Origin: WTXA01 sp041741995
Lineage (GTDB): Bacteria > Bacillota > TC1
Direction: 5' to 3'
DNA: 36,734 nucleotides
NCBI GenBank assembly: GCA_041741995.1
Contig: JBGSJN010000029.1
Span: forward strand, 1-36,734
Part shown: positions 23,534 through 31,416 of the stretch, one piece after another
Layout of the letters: each line of letters opens with the position of its first letter
Position numbering within the stretch: position 1 is the stretch's first letter
Program-made: the position numbers and the translations under genes
The notes under the pieces: generated by a model
What the model saw: only the letters and a program-made list of their open reading frames with translations
Told to the model about the DNA's origin: nothing
The model's database searches: none

Positions 23534-24176
23534 TGATGAAAGAGGGAGTGCTACAATTGAAGGCGCAATATTGTTTCCGTTAATATTAATTGTAGTTTTT
23601 GGATTAGTGTTATTGGTATTTCAATTTTATAATAGATTTTGTATTACTAATAGCTTGGGTCAGGCTTTAAGGGTTGGTGGTTATGGCTGGTACGAGAATA
23701 AAAAACTTTATGATGAGATTATCTATGATTTCAATAGTTCAAAGGCTTCTAGTAATAAATTTAAGAAGGTGAATAATTTATATAGCAGTCTTTTAAGACC
23801 TGTCTTTAAAGAAAAATCTGGAAATTTCTCTATGGATAATTTTGTTCTATATAGAAGATTGGTAGGTAGAGTGGGATTAGTTGAGGAAAACTATCCAATA
23901 TTCAGGGGTTCGATGTTTATTAGGAATAGTCACTATTTAAAAGAAATGTTGGAGGATGCCTTCAGTCATTTGAAAGAAAATATGAATGATCAGCAAGAGG
24001 TTTATATTGTGGATGAGAATTGTGATGAGTATGAGTATGATCGTGTATATCACCTTTATAGTGATTGTAGTTACTTGAAAAATGGTTATAAAGCTAAGAC
24101 TACTTTAGGCGAAGGGAGGAGTAACGGGTTTAGAGTTTGTAGAATATGTCTAGCCAGAAAAACGGGTATGGACTAA
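23523..24176 (+). CDS. TadE-like pseudopilin with a Cys/His-rich C-terminus
   Basis: A 217-residue pilin-like protein. Near the N-terminus ERGSATIEGAILFPLILIVVF is the TadE pattern: a short leader, Glu after the ATI and a long hydrophobic helix. The body faces outside. The C-terminal 45 residues hold VYHLYSDCSYLK followed by RVCRICLARK, that is His and Cys residues in a YHxxxxCxYL...CxxC pattern that could bind a metal. The frame is open to ATG 23502; ATG 23523 with GGTGAAG six bases upstream fits better and overlaps the Flp gene by 11 bases. Confidence 0.75.
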   Translation: MDFSDERGSATIEGAILFPLILIVVFGLVLLVFQFYNRFCITNSLGQALRVGGYGWYENKKLYDEIIYDFNSSKASSNKFKKVNNLYSSLLRPVFKEKSGNFSMDNFVLYRRLVGRVGLVEENYPIFRGSMFIRNSHYLKEMLEDAFSHLKENMNDQQEVYIVDENCDEYEYDRVYHLYSDCSYLKNGYKAKTTLGEGRSNGFRVCRICLARKTGMD

Positions 24177-24213
24177 TGGTTTGATAAAGGGTAAAATGGT
24201 TAGAGAGGTGAAT

Positions 24214-24399
24214 ATGATGTACCAAGAGGGAATGATAGTTATTATGAAAAAACCTCACCCTTGTGGTGGCTATAATTGGAAAATCTTGAGAATAGGTGCA
24301 GATTTTAGAATTGAATGTACTACTTGCAAAAGAAGTGTTATGATTTCTAGAGAGAATTTCACTAAACGTGTTAAAAAAATAGTAACAGAAGAGGAGTAG
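24214..24399 (+). CDS. DUF951 family protein
   Basis: A small protein of 61 residues with MKKPHPCGG, then WKILRIGADFRIEC and TTCKRSVM, which is the DUF951 pattern: a compact beta fold with three cysteines that may bind zinc. Its role is unknown. It is often beside rpsF-ssb-rpsR in Firmicutes. Here it is immediately followed by ssb, but rpsF and rpsR are absent. The frame is open to 24181; GAGAGGTG (24203-24210) supports the ATG at 24214 or 24217. Confidence 0.85.
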   Translation: MMYQEGMIVIMKKPHPCGGYNWKILRIGADFRIECTTCKRSVMISRENFTKRVKKIVTEEE

Positions 24400-24406
24400 A
24401 TGAAAA

Positions 24407-24817
24407 ATGTATAATAGGGTTACTTTAGTAGGTAGATTGGTTAGAGATCCTGAGTTGAGGTACACACCTTCAGGAAAGGCTGTTGCTAATTTTACATTGG
24501 CTGTTGACAGAGGATTTAAAGATAAGGAAACTGGAGAAGGTAGTGCTGATTTCATTAAAATAACAACTTGGGATAAACAAGCTGAAAATGTAGGTAATAT
24601 TCTTAAAAAGGGCAGACTTGTTCTTGTTGAGGGCAGCATAAGAACCGGAAGTTATGAAAAAGATGGACAAAAGGTTTATACAACAGATGTTCAGGCTAGT
24701 AGAGTGGTTTTCCTTGATAGAGATAAATCTGCTGAAGGTGCCGGTGGTGGTGGTGGAGCTGTCGAGGATGTATTCTTCCCAAGTCAGGCATTAGAGGATG
24801 ACGACGTACCATTTTAG
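24407..24817 (+). CDS. ssb: Single-stranded DNA-binding protein
   Basis: A 136-residue SSB: an OB-fold beginning MYNRVTLVGRLVRDPELRYT, a middle with TTWDKQAENV and a RLVLVEGSIRTGSYE segment. A glycine-rich linker (AGGGGGA) is followed by the acidic tail DDDVPF that recruits partner proteins. It protects single-stranded DNA in replication and repair. The linker is short for the family. It starts 7 bases after the DUF951 gene, which itself follows the tad locus closely, so it may be co-transcribed with it; no separate promoter was seen. Confidence 0.95.
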   Translation: MYNRVTLVGRLVRDPELRYTPSGKAVANFTLAVDRGFKDKETGEGSADFIKITTWDKQAENVGNILKKGRLVLVEGSIRTGSYEKDGQKVYTTDVQASRVVFLDRDKSAEGAGGGGGAVEDVFFPSQALEDDDVPF

Positions 24818-24826
24818 GCATAATTC

Positions 24827-24855
24827 TTGCATAATTGGATAAATATTGGTAAAAT
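24827..24855 (+). promoter_or_regulatory. Promoter of the DUF2294 gene
   Basis: TTGCAT (24827-24832), a 17-base spacer and TGG plus TAAAAT (24850-24855), about 54 bases before the ATG. Confidence 0.6.
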
Positions 24856-24908
24856 TAATTTGTTGCACTAATTATGAACTATTTTTTGGATTACTGAAGG
24901 TGAAATAT

Positions 24909-25268
24909 ATGACAAAAGGGCAAGTTGAAGCACTGTTAAGTGAAGCAATAAGCAAGTTTGAACTGGAATACATGGGCAGAGGTCCAGAAAAAATCCGTAC
25001 TATTATCCTACAAGATATGATATTGATAAGGCATAATGGATTTCTTAGTATTTCTGAAAAGAACCTGGCAAAGAGTAAAGATGGGGTAGAACTTGTCAAA
25101 AGAGTAAGGACATCTTTGTTTGAAAACTCCAGGGATTTATTGGAAGATACTATTAAGTCAGTTATAGATATTAATATTATCAGTACCTATTCTGACGTTA
25201 GTACCAAAACTGGAGAAAAGATAATAGTTATTGTTGCAGATCAAGACATAGAAAAATTAATATTGTAA
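24909..25268 (+). CDS. DUF2294-family protein
   Basis: A 119-residue protein with a YMGRGPEKIRTIILQDMILIRHNG segment, then LVKRVRTSLFENSR and a closing YSDVSTKTGEKIIVIV, which matches DUF2294. The function of the family is not known. The frame is open to 24846, but the ATG at 24909 has GAAGGTG (24896-24902) upstream and gives the family N-terminus. It sits between ssb and the PEP carboxylase and is followed by a hairpin. Confidence 0.78.
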   Translation: MTKGQVEALLSEAISKFELEYMGRGPEKIRTIILQDMILIRHNGFLSISEKNLAKSKDGVELVKRVRTSLFENSRDLLEDTIKSVIDINIISTYSDVSTKTGEKIIVIVADQDIEKLIL

Positions 25269-25308
25269 AAATTGGAAGACAATTAAATTGCATAAGCAAG
25301 TTATAGGT

Positions 25309-25346
25309 AAGCCAGTAATAGTCGAATGATTGTTGCTGGCTTTTTA
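25309..25346 (+). terminator. Terminator-like hairpin just before ppcA
   Basis: AAGCCAG (25309-25315) pairs with CTGGCTT (25336-25342), extended by G-U-containing pairs, followed by five T. It lies between the DUF2294 gene and ppcA, only about 25 bases before the ppcA start, so it may end the first gene or regulate the second. Confidence 0.6.
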
Positions 25347-25370
25347 ATTATAGAGCTAAAGGAGAAGAAA

Positions 25371-26987
25371 ATGAGAAAATATCCGATTAGTATGGGAACA
25401 CAACATCCAGACAATTCAGGGAAATATATATCTATACAAAATGAACCTGAAGAAGCATTTCACATACTAGAAAAACAAGAACATGGCGGTTTAGGAATTG
25501 AAGAGATAATGATTGATTTTGAGGGTAAGCTAACGCCTTATCATCAAACATCACAAATAGCCTTGGGTTTAATTAGTAAGGGTATCATACCGGGTAAGGA
25601 TGTTAAAATAACTCCTAGAATTCCCAATGCAGTCAAAGAACCAGTGTTCAGACAATTGATGAGTATAATGTCTCTTGTTGAGACTAATATTTTAGCATAC
25701 AAAAAATCTTCGGTTCAGGCTATTAATGAAACAATTGTACCTATGATAGAAACTGGTGAGGAACTAATTACTCTTGGCAAGAGAATCAATTCTGTTATTG
25801 AACTTGGTAACAAGAATTATGATATTCAATTTCCTCTTGATAGCATTAGGATTATTCCGCTCGTTGAGACTGTACCTGCTTTGGTGAATATTGATAATAT
25901 TCTAGATGTTTATGATAAGGAGCAAAGAAAAAACGGAATTAACAATGAAAGTTATAGAGTGATGTTGGCCAGGTCTGATTCAGCTATGTCCTATGGTATG
26001 GTATCTTCTGTTCTGGCTATAAGGATTGCCTTAAGTAAGTTGGCTAATTGGGGTCAGACTAATGGTGTTGAGGTTGCTCCTATTCTTGGGTGCGGGTCCT
26101 TACCTTTTCGAGGTCATTTAACTAAGAAAAATCTTAATGGATTTATGAAGAATTATGCAGGTGTAAAGACTTTTTCGATTCAATCCGGTTTGAGGTATGA
26201 TCATGGTGAGGCTGAGACTCGTAAGGTTGTCAATGCTTTAGCAGAAGGTGTTAATTCTAATACTACACAAATTTTCAAAGAAGAAGAAGTAATTGAAATG
26301 CAGGAGATGATTGGTATTTTCTCCAAGCATTATCTTGGACTTTTCGGAAAGTTGATTTGCACAGTTGATTTTATCTCTAAATATATTCCTAAGAATAGGG
26401 ATAGATTGGCCGGGGTTAAAACTGATTTACAATATTCAAGGGAGAGTATTGTAGTTGATGAGATAGCAGGTCTTGTCAGGGATGAGTCATTAAGAGATGA
26501 ACTACTTAGTATTGATACTCATATAGAGTGTTCTGTTCCTAGAGCAATTTCTTTTACTGCAGCTTTATATACTTTGGGTATGCCTCCTGAATTTATAGGT
26601 GTTGGTAGAGGTTTAAGAGAGGTCTTGGAAAAGTTTGGGGAGGCTGGTATTACAAGATTATTAGAATATTACCCGCTTTTAAAGGCTGATCTTGTTTTTG
26701 CTTCTAAGTTTGTTAATTCCAAAGTAGCTAAGGGTATTGTTTCTGATGAAGCTAGGCTTTCTTATGACGAGGATTTTATTCTAGCATGTGATATTCTTGG
26801 AATCAGGCTTGATGGGGACGAGGTTCTTGAGGAAGGGTTGTATCATACTTTGTTAATGTCTGCTAGACCGATTATTCTTCATTTGATGGGTAAGAGTAAG
26901 GATTTATTTGATGATGTTGAAGAGGAGCAGAAGATTCTTAAGGACTGGATTATTAAGATGGGTAAGATAAGAAAAAGCCTTGGTTAA
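25371..26987 (+). CDS. ppcA: Phosphoenolpyruvate carboxylase, archaeal type
   Basis: Adds bicarbonate to PEP to give oxaloacetate, refilling the C4 pool. It has 538 residues, far shorter than the 880-950 of the usual bacterial enzyme, and begins with SMGTQHPDN, a hallmark of the archaeal-type (PpcA) family. The body has IEEIMIDFEGKLTPYHQT, RIIPLVETVPAL and LGCGSLPFRG segments, with Arg and Glu in substrate-binding positions of this family. The open frame extends to 25326, but ATG 25371 with AAAGGAGA upstream starts at the conserved N-terminus. This form is uncommon in bacteria (reported from Clostridium perfringens and some lactic acid bacteria), so horizontal spread from archaea is likely. 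An OFA-type transporter follows. Confidence 0.92.
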   Translation: MRKYPISMGTQHPDNSGKYISIQNEPEEAFHILEKQEHGGLGIEEIMIDFEGKLTPYHQTSQIALGLISKGIIPGKDVKITPRIPNAVKEPVFRQLMSIMSLVETNILAYKKSSVQAINETIVPMIETGEELITLGKRINSVIELGNKNYDIQFPLDSIRIIPLVETVPALVNIDNILDVYDKEQRKNGINNESYRVMLARSDSAMSYGMVSSVLAIRIALSKLANWGQTNGVEVAPILGCGSLPFRGHLTKKNLNGFMKNYAGVKTFSIQSGLRYDHGEAETRKVVNALAEGVNSNTTQIFKEEEVIEMQEMIGIFSKHYLGLFGKLICTVDFISKYIPKNRDRLAGVKTDLQYSRESIVVDEIAGLVRDESLRDELLSIDTHIECSVPRAISFTAALYTLGMPPEFIGVGRGLREVLEKFGEAGITRLLEYYPLLKADLVFASKFVNSKVAKGIVSDEARLSYDEDFILACDILGIRLDGDEVLEEGLYHTLLMSARPIILHLMGKSKDLFDDVEEEQKILKDWIIKMGKIRKSLG

Positions 26988-27005
26988 ATTTAGAAATAAA
27001 AAGTA

Positions 27006-27034
27006 TTGCCTTTATATGTATTTTTATGTATAAT
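27006..27034 (+). promoter_or_regulatory. Promoter of the OFA-type transporter gene
   Basis: TTGCCT (27006-27011), a 17-base spacer and TATAAT (27029-27034), about 45 bases before the TTG start. Confidence 0.6.
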
Positions 27035-27077
27035 TGCAAAATAATTTAAAAATATTAGTCATGATAGGAGATATATA

Positions 27078-28280
27078 TTGGAAAATATTTTAAAATTTGA
27101 AGTTAAAAATAGGTACATTGTACTTGTTGGTGTGTTGTTAGCAAATTTAACAATTGCAGGCTTGTATGCCTGGAGTGCCTTGGGTGTAGGTATGAAAGCG
27201 GAATTTGGTTGGAGTGACAATGCTGTTATTTTACCTTATTCTATAGCTCAAGCAGTATTTGCGTTATCTACTATTCTTTCTGGTAAACTTGTGGATGCAA
27301 AAGGTCCAAGGATTACGATGATGATAGGTGCGGTACTATATGGTGGTGGATTAATTATATCTGGATTCGCAAATCAACCATTTTTAATGACTATAACATA
27401 TGGAGTGCTTACAGGAGCAGGTATTGGATTTATTTATGTTTGTCCTTTGGCTACTTTGGTTAAGTGGTTTCCTACTCACAAGGGTCTTGTTACAGGATTA
27501 TCAGTAGCTGTATTTGCATCAGGTAGTATAATCTATAAGCAATTGATAACATTTTTGTTTAACAATATGAATATGAATGTCTCACAGAGTTTTATATTCC
27601 TAGGTTTGATATCATTTATTCTGATTTTAATAGGTGCATTGTTCTCAAACAATCCTCCGGGTTATGAAAGACATGAATCATCTATTGTAGAGACTGATGT
27701 TAGAACAAGAGATATGATTAAAACTCGTAAATTCAAGTATTTATGGGTCATGTATCTAATGGCTGCTATTCCTGGACTTTTTGTTCTTGGAGCTTCAGCT
27801 AATATTGGTATAGAGGTAGGTGGCTTAGAACGTAGTGTGGCATTGGGTCTAATTACAGTTCTTGCTATAACTAATGGAGCTAGCAGACTTCTTGCAGGTT
27901 ATTTGTCAGATAAGTTTGGTCCTTTAAGAATAATTCAATTGAGCTTTATTATTACTATCATGTCAACTGTGCTTTTGATATCACACTTAAATCAAGTTAT
28001 GTTTATCATTGGTATTGCAGGTATCGTTGTCGGTTATGGTGGATTCCTGGCATTATTCCCAGTTTATACAAACAGAGCTTTTGGTTCTCACTGGTATGGA
28101 TCAAATTATAGTATTGTTTATCAAGCCTATGGTATTGCCTCATTGATTGGTATTGGTGGATTATTGGTACTCGGCGGTAACTTTACAAGTCTTTTCATTG
28201 CTTTAGTTGCTACTTCATTGATTGGTTTAGTTCTGGCTTTCAGAATCGAAGGGTTTGGAAAAAAGAAAACCGAAGCTTAA
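27078..28280 (+). CDS. MFS transporter, OFA (oxalate/formate antiporter-like) family
   Basis: A 400-residue major facilitator with about 12 helices. The first helices carry AGLYAWSALGVGMKAEFGW, the usual start of the OFA family, and loop 2-3 has GKLVDAKGPR, the MFS signature. OFA members exchange or take up carboxylates such as oxalate, formate, lactate or pyruvate; the substrate here is unknown. It lies just after PEP carboxylase, which makes a role in carboxylate traffic plausible but unproved. The start codon is TTG with AGGAG (27066-27070) seven bases upstream. Confidence 0.88.
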   Translation: MENILKFEVKNRYIVLVGVLLANLTIAGLYAWSALGVGMKAEFGWSDNAVILPYSIAQAVFALSTILSGKLVDAKGPRITMMIGAVLYGGGLIISGFANQPFLMTITYGVLTGAGIGFIYVCPLATLVKWFPTHKGLVTGLSVAVFASGSIIYKQLITFLFNNMNMNVSQSFIFLGLISFILILIGALFSNNPPGYERHESSIVETDVRTRDMIKTRKFKYLWVMYLMAAIPGLFVLGASANIGIEVGGLERSVALGLITVLAITNGASRLLAGYLSDKFGPLRIIQLSFIITIMSTVLLISHLNQVMFIIGIAGIVVGYGGFLALFPVYTNRAFGSHWYGSNYSIVYQAYGIASLIGIGGLLVLGGNFTSLFIALVATSLIGLVLAFRIEGFGKKKTEA

Positions 28281-28329
28281 GTATCAAATGTTTAATAATT
28301 TTATATATTAGTTTAATAGTTATTTATGG

Positions 28330-28364
28330 TAGAGTTCCAGTTTTTACTGGGGCTCTATTTTTTT
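28330..28364 (+). terminator. Rho-independent terminator
   Basis: A 12-bp stem with two G-U pairs (28330-28341 with 28346-28357) and a run of T to 28364. It ends the transporter transcript. Confidence 0.8.
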
Positions 28365-28424
28365 GTTAAAAATATATATATTAAATGGTATTGCCAAAAT
28401 GTATTCGAATATAGTAATATAGTG

Positions 28425-28475
28425 TATAATGATACATATTAAATTGAAATTATATAATAATAATACATATTAAAT
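28425..28475 (+). promoter_or_regulatory. -10 element and direct repeat before the ABC exporter
   Basis: TATAAT at 28425-28430, followed by two exact copies of ATACATATTAAAT (28432-28444 and 28463-28475), 31 bases apart, about three helical turns. They lie in the probable transcript start region and leader and may be an operator or simply AT-rich repeats. No regulator gene is adjacent. Confidence 0.4.
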
Positions 28476-28523
28476 CAATAATTACTGAGATTAATTCGCT
28501 TAAATAATAAAAGGAGAATATTT

Positions 28524-29243
28524 ATGATTAAAATAAATAATCTAATATTTGCTTATAATAAAAAGAGTTTGGTCTTAAATGATATTAACTTGGATATAAA
28601 AAAGCAAAAAATAACTGCTATATTAGGTCATAATGGTGCAGGAAAGACTACTTTATTTAAATGTATCTTAGGTCTAATTAAGCCACAAAGTGGATTCATA
28701 GAAATTGACAGTAGTAGAAAAGATGGGGAATTATCAGCAACAAGTATATCCTATATGCCAGATTCAGGAGGCTTCTATCCATTACTTAGTCCCTTGGATA
28801 ATCTACTATTTAGAGCAAGCTTTTATTATAAACAAATAGAGGCTAAGCAAAGTGCTGAAATTTGGTTAGAAAAATTAAAATTAAACAAGCTAAACCTCAA
28901 ATTTTCTGGACAATTATCTCATGGGATGCAAAAAAGATTATCTCTTGCATGTGCTTTAATAAATAATCCAAACATCATACTTTTAGACGAACCAACAAAC
29001 GGTCTTGATCCAGAGAGTATAGATCTTATAATAAAAATAATAGAAGAGTTAGAGAAAGAAGATACTACAATTTTAATAAATACCCACGATCTAAATTTAG
29101 TAAGAGAATCATGTTATAAAATAATATTTCTTCAAGATGGAACTGTAATAGGAGAGAATATTGTTAAGGAAATTGAAAATAATATTAAAGAATACTATCT
29201 CAAGATGGTAGAAGGATATAAGAGTGGAGTAAATAATGCATAA
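28524..29243 (+). CDS. ABC transporter ATP-binding subunit
   Basis: A 239-residue ATPase. Walker A is GHNGAGKT (35-42), the signature is LSHGMQKRL, Walker B is IILLDEP and the switch His lies in NTHD. The type and length match the ATPases of ABC-2 exporters for drugs, peptides or lipids. AAAGGAG precedes the ATG. It overlaps the permease gene by 8 bases, so the two form one unit. It likely works as a homodimer with the permease dimer; the exported molecule is unknown. Confidence 0.9.
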   Translation: MIKINNLIFAYNKKSLVLNDINLDIKKQKITAILGHNGAGKTTLFKCILGLIKPQSGFIEIDSSRKDGELSATSISYMPDSGGFYPLLSPLDNLLFRASFYYKQIEAKQSAEIWLEKLKLNKLNLKFSGQLSHGMQKRLSLACALINNPNIILLDEPTNGLDPESIDLIIKIIEELEKEDTTILINTHDLNLVRESCYKIIFLQDGTVIGENIVKEIENNIKEYYLKMVEGYKSGVNNA

Positions 29244-29919
29244 GGAAGTATTCTTAATAATTAGAAAAGAAATTATAGAAACAATTAGTAGTAAGAGAAA
29301 ACTATGGCCATATGTATTTACAATAATACCAATACTAATGTTCTTTTATACAAAAGGATCAGAAAGTTTATTTCCTGTTGATTACGCAGTATACATTATA
29401 CCAATTTTTATCTCTACACTAATTGCTATGCAAATTTCAAGTACATCTATAATAAACGAAAAGAGCACTAATATGCTTGATATTCTATTAGCTATGAAAA
29501 TAAAACCTATAGTAATAGTTTTTGCAAAAAATATATTTTTGGTACTATTTGCTATACTAATTAGTTTGATTTTTATACTAATAATGAAAATAGGAATCAT
29601 TTACTTTTTTAAAGAAGATTTATTGATATTAAATCCTGGATATTTAATTTTTTTAACTGCCATATCATATTTAGGTTCAGTAATAACATTTCTAATTTCC
29701 TTAATAATTAGAGAACAAAGTGTTATTCCAATGACTTCTTTATTTGCATTAACCATAGTCATTGGGTCTATATATTGGTTACTTAATCTTTATAGAATTT
29801 ATGTATTTGAGAGTATTAATTTATTATTTATTAGTATAATTATTATAGTTCTAGATATTATATTATCTCAAGTTGGTGCATATCTATTGAAGAAATCGAA
29901 GTTTATTATATCTATATAG
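29236..29919 (+). CDS. ABC-2-type permease
   Basis: A 227-residue membrane protein with about six helices. A cytoplasmic N-terminal stretch (HKEVFLIIRKEIIETISSKRK) precedes the first helix, then come the coupling segment INEKSTNMLDILLAMKIKP and a final set of helices, the ABC-2 layout. It forms the channel of a small exporter with the preceding ATPase. Rich in Ile and Leu. No immunity, bacteriocin or two-component gene is adjacent to give a substrate. Confidence 0.85.
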   Translation: MHKEVFLIIRKEIIETISSKRKLWPYVFTIIPILMFFYTKGSESLFPVDYAVYIIPIFISTLIAMQISSTSIINEKSTNMLDILLAMKIKPIVIVFAKNIFLVLFAILISLIFILIMKIGIIYFFKEDLLILNPGYLIFLTAISYLGSVITFLISLIIREQSVIPMTSLFALTIVIGSIYWLLNLYRIYVFESINLLFISIIIIVLDIILSQVGAYLLKKSKFIISI

Positions 29920-29966
29920 TCTATCAAGAGTGTCTGTAAGTGATTATTCAATAAATAGTAAATCTA

Positions 29967-29975
29967 TGATATAAT
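29967..29975 (+). promoter_or_regulatory. Extended -10 promoter (TGATATAAT)
   Basis: TGA plus TATAAT, about 30 bases before the ATG of the small acidic protein gene. Confidence 0.55.
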
Positions 29976-30005
29976 ACTAAAAAACATATCAAGGTGGTGT
30001 ATACA

Positions 30006-30269
30006 ATGAAAATTACAGATATTGAACCCTGCATTAAAGTAACAAAAATAAATGAAAATCAAGAATTTGGGATATATATAGAATTTGGAGACCAAATCAG
30101 GATAACAGACAATGATGGAGTTAAAACAGAAGGTAGATTCTTTTTATTTGAATCAGGATCTGAAGTTGAAGATGATGATATGATTTTCATAGTATTAGAA
30201 GATGAGAACCAGCTTAGTATTGGCGTTAGCTTAATTAGTGATATAGAAAAAATAGAAAAACAAGCATAG
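30006..30269 (+). CDS. Small acidic protein of unknown function
   Basis: An 87-residue soluble protein I do not recognise. The pattern is mostly beta strand (FGIYIEFGDQIRIT, GRFFLFESG, MIFIVLED), with a run of acidic residues in the middle (EVEDDDM). Only one cysteine (PCIKV). AAGGTGG precedes the ATG at 30006; an upstream GTG at 29994 is in the SD and is not likely. It stands alone, between its own extended -10 and a strong terminator, next to the convergent tRNA-Sec. A real gene seems likely from its SD and promoter; function open. Confidence 0.7.
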   Translation: MKITDIEPCIKVTKINENQEFGIYIEFGDQIRITDNDGVKTEGRFFLFESGSEVEDDDMIFIVLEDENQLSIGVSLISDIEKIEKQA

Positions 30270-30297
30270 ATGAAGTTGTTGGATATATCAGATAAGT

Positions 30298-30328
30298 AAA
30301 AGGATTGAGCAAAAAACTCAATCCTTTT
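30298..30328. terminator. Bidirectional terminator
   Basis: A perfect 12-bp stem (30298-30309 with 30317-30328) and a 7-base loop between the small acidic gene (plus strand) and the tRNA-Sec (minus strand). T tails are short but present on both sides. Confidence 0.8.
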
Positions 30329-30347
30329 ACTTATATCTTAATATTTA

Positions 30348-30444
30348 TGGCGAGAGTGAATAGGAATCGAACCTACCAAGGATGGGTCCACCACCCAACA
30401 TCGGATTTGAAGTCCGTGTCGCCCACCAGGACGAAACCACCCTC
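30348..30444 (-). tRNA. selC: tRNA-Sec (anticodon TCA)
   Basis: On the minus strand a 97-base tRNA with encoded CCA. The acceptor stem is 8 bp (GAGGGTGG with TCACTCTC, two G-U pairs), the D-stem is 6 bp with a 4-base loop, the anticodon loop is CTTCAAA with TCA as anticodon, the variable arm is long, and the T-loop has TTCGATT. These are the features that set tRNA-Sec apart from other tRNAs. It inserts selenocysteine at UGA with SelA, SelB and SelD, none of which are in this window. It lies 19 bases downstream of the lipid kinase gene on the same strand and may be on its transcript. Confidence 0.93.
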
Positions 30445-30463
30445 ATATAAACCAATAATAAAC

Positions 30464-31348
30464 TTAGACAAACAATCTTACTCTTTTCTTGGAAACCTTG
30501 ATAGACAAAGGTAATCTTTCACCTTTTTCACCATCAAAAACAATAGGAAGATTCATAGGCCCATCAATGTAGAAAGACTCAGCCTGAAAGTACCTTACAT
30601 GCTTCTGATTTGAAAACTGACCTCTAAAAATATTGAAAACAATATTTGGAAGCTCCCAGTAGGAACAATCATCAATAATAAACAAATCCAACTTACCATC
30701 TGTCAGTTCAGCCTCATCAAGAATATTATTAAAACCAGCTATCTGTGAACCAGTTCCAATAGCAAACATAATAGAATTAAACTTATGAAGAGTTCCATCA
30801 ATAGAAATTGACAAGTCAAAAGGCTTAAAAGAGGTAAACTTGGTAGCAGCTCTAAAATAGTAGGCAAATTGCTTTATATTCTTCTTGGCATGTGATGGAG
30901 TATCATAAGTAGCAGGCATAAAATAACCACCAGCACAACTACTGAAAAAATAGGTTGTATCATTAATAACCCCAACATCGATAGCCAACTTCTTACCTTT
31001 TAAAGGCACAAGCGCCGCTTCCTTTATATTTCTTGGTAGCCCAAGGCTATTTGCCAAATCATTACAAGTGCCAGCTGGAAATATACCAATTGGTAAATCT
31101 ATATCATGATCTAACAAGAAACTCAGGACAGACCGAATAGATCCATCTCCACCAGAAATCAAGACACCACTAAAATCATCATTCTTTAAAAGAGGCAAAA
31201 AATCCTCCTTGCTGCCTATGTTTAAGCAAAAAGGAGTCAAGATAATACCATGCTCCTGATAAATAGGAACAATCTCAGTTAAAAGACTATTTATATTATC
31301 TGAGCCAGAAGCTCTGTTATATATTAACAAGTATCGTTCAAGAACCAT
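30464..31348 (-). CDS. Diacylglycerol/lipid kinase family protein
   Basis: A 294-residue member of the DagK/YegS family that phosphorylates diacylglycerol or a related lipid at the membrane. The GGDGS motif is at 66-70 and is followed by GIFPAGTCNDLANSLG, both family signatures. The C-terminal part has a second, beta-rich domain with GSQIAGFNN. In Gram-positive bacteria such enzymes recycle diacylglycerol from teichoic acid synthesis. GGAGGG precedes the ATG. The tRNA-Sec follows. Confidence 0.9.
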   Translation of the reverse strand: MVLERYLLIYNRASGSDNINSLLTEIVPIYQEHGIILTPFCLNIGSKEDFLPLLKNDDFSGVLISGGDGSIRSVLSFLLDHDIDLPIGIFPAGTCNDLANSLGLPRNIKEAALVPLKGKKLAIDVGVINDTTYFFSSCAGGYFMPATYDTPSHAKKNIKQFAYYFRAATKFTSFKPFDLSISIDGTLHKFNSIMFAIGTGSQIAGFNNILDEAELTDGKLDLFIIDDCSYWELPNIVFNIFRGQFSNQKHVRYFQAESFYIDGPMNLPIVFDGEKGERLPLSIKVSKKRVRLFV

Positions 31349-31416
31349 ATTGATCCCTCCACATTGGACATTATAACATATTTTAATTTCAAAGTCTTTA
31401 TATAAAAATCCTTATT

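Noticed and set aside
19765..24176. tad genes considered as a competence or type II-like DNA uptake locus
   Set aside because: The CpaF-type ATPase, two F-domain proteins, a short Flp pilin and a TadE-type protein fit the Tad/Flp class; no ComGC-like major pseudopilin set is present.
30305..30514. A 69-residue plus-strand open frame
   Set aside because: It runs through the tRNA-Sec and the lipid kinase end on the other strand; it is a shadow frame.
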